Of a stretch of 33,591 bases of DNA, positions 32,111 to 33,591 are shown in pieces; positions within the stretch are counted from its first letter, which is position 1, and every line of letters starts with the position of its first letter. The notes beneath the pieces are model-generated. The model was not told the origin of the DNA. It saw only the letters and a list, made by a program, of their open reading frames with translations, and searched no databases. The stretch lies in the IMG/VR virus record IMGVR_UViG_3300021962_000360, positions 1 to 33,591 of that record. One strand, given 5' to 3'. This DNA is from a virus. Position numbers and translations under genes: made by a program.

Positions 32111-32556
32111 TATACCTCTATTGTATCCACTCCAGCTTTTCTTAAAAAGCTTTGTATATTTTCCCAATTATGATAAGATTGATCTTTTTTGTAATACACT
32201 ATTTTTATAGTGCTGTTTGCTATTAGTTTAGCACAAGAAAAACAAGGTGGTCCATTTACATAAATCTTTATTGGCTCTGAACTGTAGTCGCAATGCAGTA
32301 AAGCGTTTGCCTCAGCGTGAACTGCAATGCAGTTATCATAATTAGATCCACTGATAGACATTTCTAAAAACCTAGGACATCCGCCATCTTCGCAATGAGG
32401 AAAATATCTTGGACCACCATTATATCCAACACCAACTATATGACCATGTTTGTCCACTAAAACAGCTGCATATTTTTTCTTACCACATGTAGAAAAAATC
32501 TCCGCAGTACTCTGACATAGAGTCATATACTGATTATCTTTTTTTGTTATGTTCAT
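32110..32556 (-). CDS. dCMP deaminase
   Basis: 148 residues; converts dCMP to dUMP for dTMP synthesis by ThyX. Zinc and catalytic residues: H80-A-E82 in VHAEANALLHC and C105, C108 in PPCFSCAK. An extra His/Cys group (HCEDGGCPRF) suits the zinc-containing insert of phage dCMP deaminases. ATG one base after the upstream stop. Confidence 0.85.
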   Translation of the reverse strand: MNITKKDNQYMTLCQSTAEIFSTCGKKKYAAVLVDKHGHIVGVGYNGGPRYFPHCEDGGCPRFLEMSISGSNYDNCIAVHAEANALLHCDYSSEPIKIYVNGPPCFSCAKLIANSTIKIVYYKKDQSYHNWENIQSFLRKAGVDTIEV

Positions 32557-32557
32557 T

Positions 32558-32722
32558 TCAAATCAATATAATTATACCAGCTACAAAAGAAAGAACGCTG
32601 ATTAATCCTATAATTCTTTTTCTTACGTTTTGTTCTTTAATTGATGGCAGTGAAACCTGCAAGCTTACTGACCAATTTATCAATAACATAAATATAAAAG
32701 CAAGAAATATTGACTTAATCAT
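32558..32722 (-). CDS. Small two-pass membrane protein
   Basis: 54 residues; ATG overlapping the ThyX stop. Two hydrophobic segments (about 2-22 and 37-54) flank a polar loop (SLPSIKEQNVRKRI). It could be a small holin-like or inner membrane protein. No family recognised. Confidence 0.58.
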   Translation of the reverse strand: MIKSIFLAFIFMLLINWSVSLQVSLPSIKEQNVRKRIIGLISVLSFVAGIIILI

Positions 32723-33467
32723 TTATCCCGACCAATCTAGAAACAGAAACTGGGAAAATTGGTTGAATCAATCTATACACCGCATCTGCGTAGTTTTGAA
32801 TTTCTACTTGCGAATCTTCTGCTAGTCTTTGATTTAAGAATAAACAGGCTGACTGCAGGCTACACGACCACCTATATACAACATACATTCCATACGCTGG
32901 TAAAAATAATCTAGCTTGCTCTGGTGTAACACCATTTTCAATGGCCATATTATACAAAGCTTCACCTTGTTCTATATACTTATTTAGCTCTGTGGTCATA
33001 ATTGCACCTATCCAATCATTGATTGGACCATCCGACCCCTGCTTTTTATCTTCTGCGGATTTTCTCCATTGATCTTTTGATGGAAGATAAAACTCTGGAT
33101 CCATTGTTATATACCTTCTAGAAGATTCATTCCAAGAATCCATTGTATGATCAGAGCCAACAACATATTTCCAGTGCTGTCTAGCCACCATAAGCGGAGC
33201 CTTAAATTCAAGAGTAATAAACGCATGCCTAAATGGTGACATGTGGTTTTCTCTTGCCAAAAAGTCTATTAATTTTCCATCTCTAGGAGTCATTTCAGTT
33301 GACTCTTTTGCAAAAGAAGCTCTAGCAGCATTGACTACGGAAAGATCACTGCCCATATGATCGACTAACCTTACGTAGCCTTTATCTAGAACATAAATAA
33401 TGTTTTCTGTTTCTAAACCAGAAACAACCTCTGTGTACTGCGGTTGTTGTTCATCATTATAAAACAT
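32715..33467 (-). CDS. thyX: Flavin-dependent thymidylate synthase (variant signature)
   Basis: 250 residues; makes dTMP from dUMP using FAD and folate. The fold motifs are clear: SVVNAARASF, HMSPFRHAFITLEF, MVARQHW and NESSRRYI. The usual RHRxxS signature is replaced by KYVVGS (100-105), followed by a six-residue longer loop. Flavin or nucleotide contacts must differ. The rest, including R96 and S115-R117, is kept. It works after dCMP deaminase. ATG at 33465-33467. Confidence 0.85.
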   Translation of the reverse strand: MFYNDEQQPQYTEVVSGLETENIIYVLDKGYVRLVDHMGSDLSVVNAARASFAKESTEMTPRDGKLIDFLARENHMSPFRHAFITLEFKAPLMVARQHWKYVVGSDHTMDSWNESSRRYITMDPEFYLPSKDQWRKSAEDKKQGSDGPINDWIGAIMTTELNKYIEQGEALYNMAIENGVTPEQARLFLPAYGMYVVYRWSCSLQSACLFLNQRLAEDSQVEIQNYADAVYRLIQPIFPVSVSRLVGIND

Positions 33468-33469
33468 AA

Positions 33470-33591
33470 CTAAAACCCATCTTCATCTTCATCATAATCT
33501 TCTTCGTCACTATCTTCTAAATCCTGAAAAAATTCAAGATCAAAATCTTCATTATCTTCTTCCAATTCTACCATAAGATCGTTGAAATCTA
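33470..33591 (-). CDS. Acidic protein, 5' end outside window
   Basis: The C-terminal 39 residues of a gene that continues past the right edge; stop TAG at 33470-33472, two bases before the thyX ATG. Very rich in Asp and Glu (LEEDNEDFD, EDSDEEDYDEDEDGF). The function cannot be judged. Confidence 0.6.
   Translation of the reverse strand, partial: DFNDLMVELEEDNEDFDLEFFQDLEDSDEEDYDEDEDGF

Noticed and set aside
1-33591. CRISPR arrays, insertion sequences or an integrase
   Set aside because: No regularly spaced direct repeats, no transposase or recombinase motifs and no terminal inverted repeats were seen.

Overview
The window looks like a piece of the genome of a large tailed bacteriophage. Almost every gene lies on the minus strand in tightly packed, overlapping operons. 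There is an endolysin, a sigma factor, a full DNA replication set, nucleotide metabolism genes, many tiny basic proteins and a tRNA. No ribosomal, integrase or transposase genes are seen. The DNA is AT-rich. The Thr/Pro/Glu-rich surface protein, ThyX and the endolysin type would fit a low-GC planktonic actinobacterial host, but that is inference.

Layout along the plus coordinate (transcription runs mostly right to left). 1-3.7 kb: two exported surface proteins, one with a seven-bladed propeller. 3.8-4.4 kb: terminator and endolysin. 4.4-7.8 kb: glycan block (methyltransferase, DUF4422, three glycosyltransferases). 7.8-9.3 kb: small membrane protein, SpeD, tRNA-Ser(GCU), a structured RNA candidate and a Cys-rich protein. 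9.3-11.2 kb: tiny Lys-rich proteins and a holin-like protein. 11.3-15.0 kb: dNMP kinase, RNase H, sigma factor and a PD-(D/E)XK nuclease. 15.16-15.35 kb: the only plus-strand gene. 15.4-25.6 kb: Cas4/RecB-like nucleases, DnaE-type polymerase, archaeo-eukaryotic primase, HD hydrolase, DnaB-like helicase and an endonuclease. 25.5-33.6 kb: glycosyltransferases, NAD epimerase, deoxyribosyltransferase, UV-damage glycosylase, thermonuclease-like protein, C5 DNA methyltransferase, dCMP deaminase and ThyX.

The main discovery is a recoding pattern. Six genes (surface protein, endolysin, sigma factor, PD-(D/E)XK nuclease, Cas4-like nuclease, DNA polymerase) are broken by +1 frameshifts, seven in all. 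Every break falls exactly on an in-frame CGG codon followed by A or T. Skipping the C (reading CGGW as one residue, with GGW = Gly) restores the conserved protein each time, usually placing a Gly where the family has one. By hand I found no other in-frame CGG in the window, whereas roughly 100 CGG trinucleotides in the other two frames cause no break. That is not how sequencing error behaves. It suggests that CGG is not read as a normal Arg codon here and acts as a +1 frameshift signal or a four-base codon. The replicase, the sigma factor and the lysis enzyme all depend on it.

How the genes work together: ThyX, dCMP deaminase, dNMP kinase and the deoxyribosyltransferase would supply dNTPs. 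DnaE, primase, helicase, RNase H and the nucleases would replicate and process DNA. The sigma factor would redirect transcription, and the endolysin and holin-like protein would lyse the cell. The glycosyltransferases and epimerase probably modify a virion or surface glycan.
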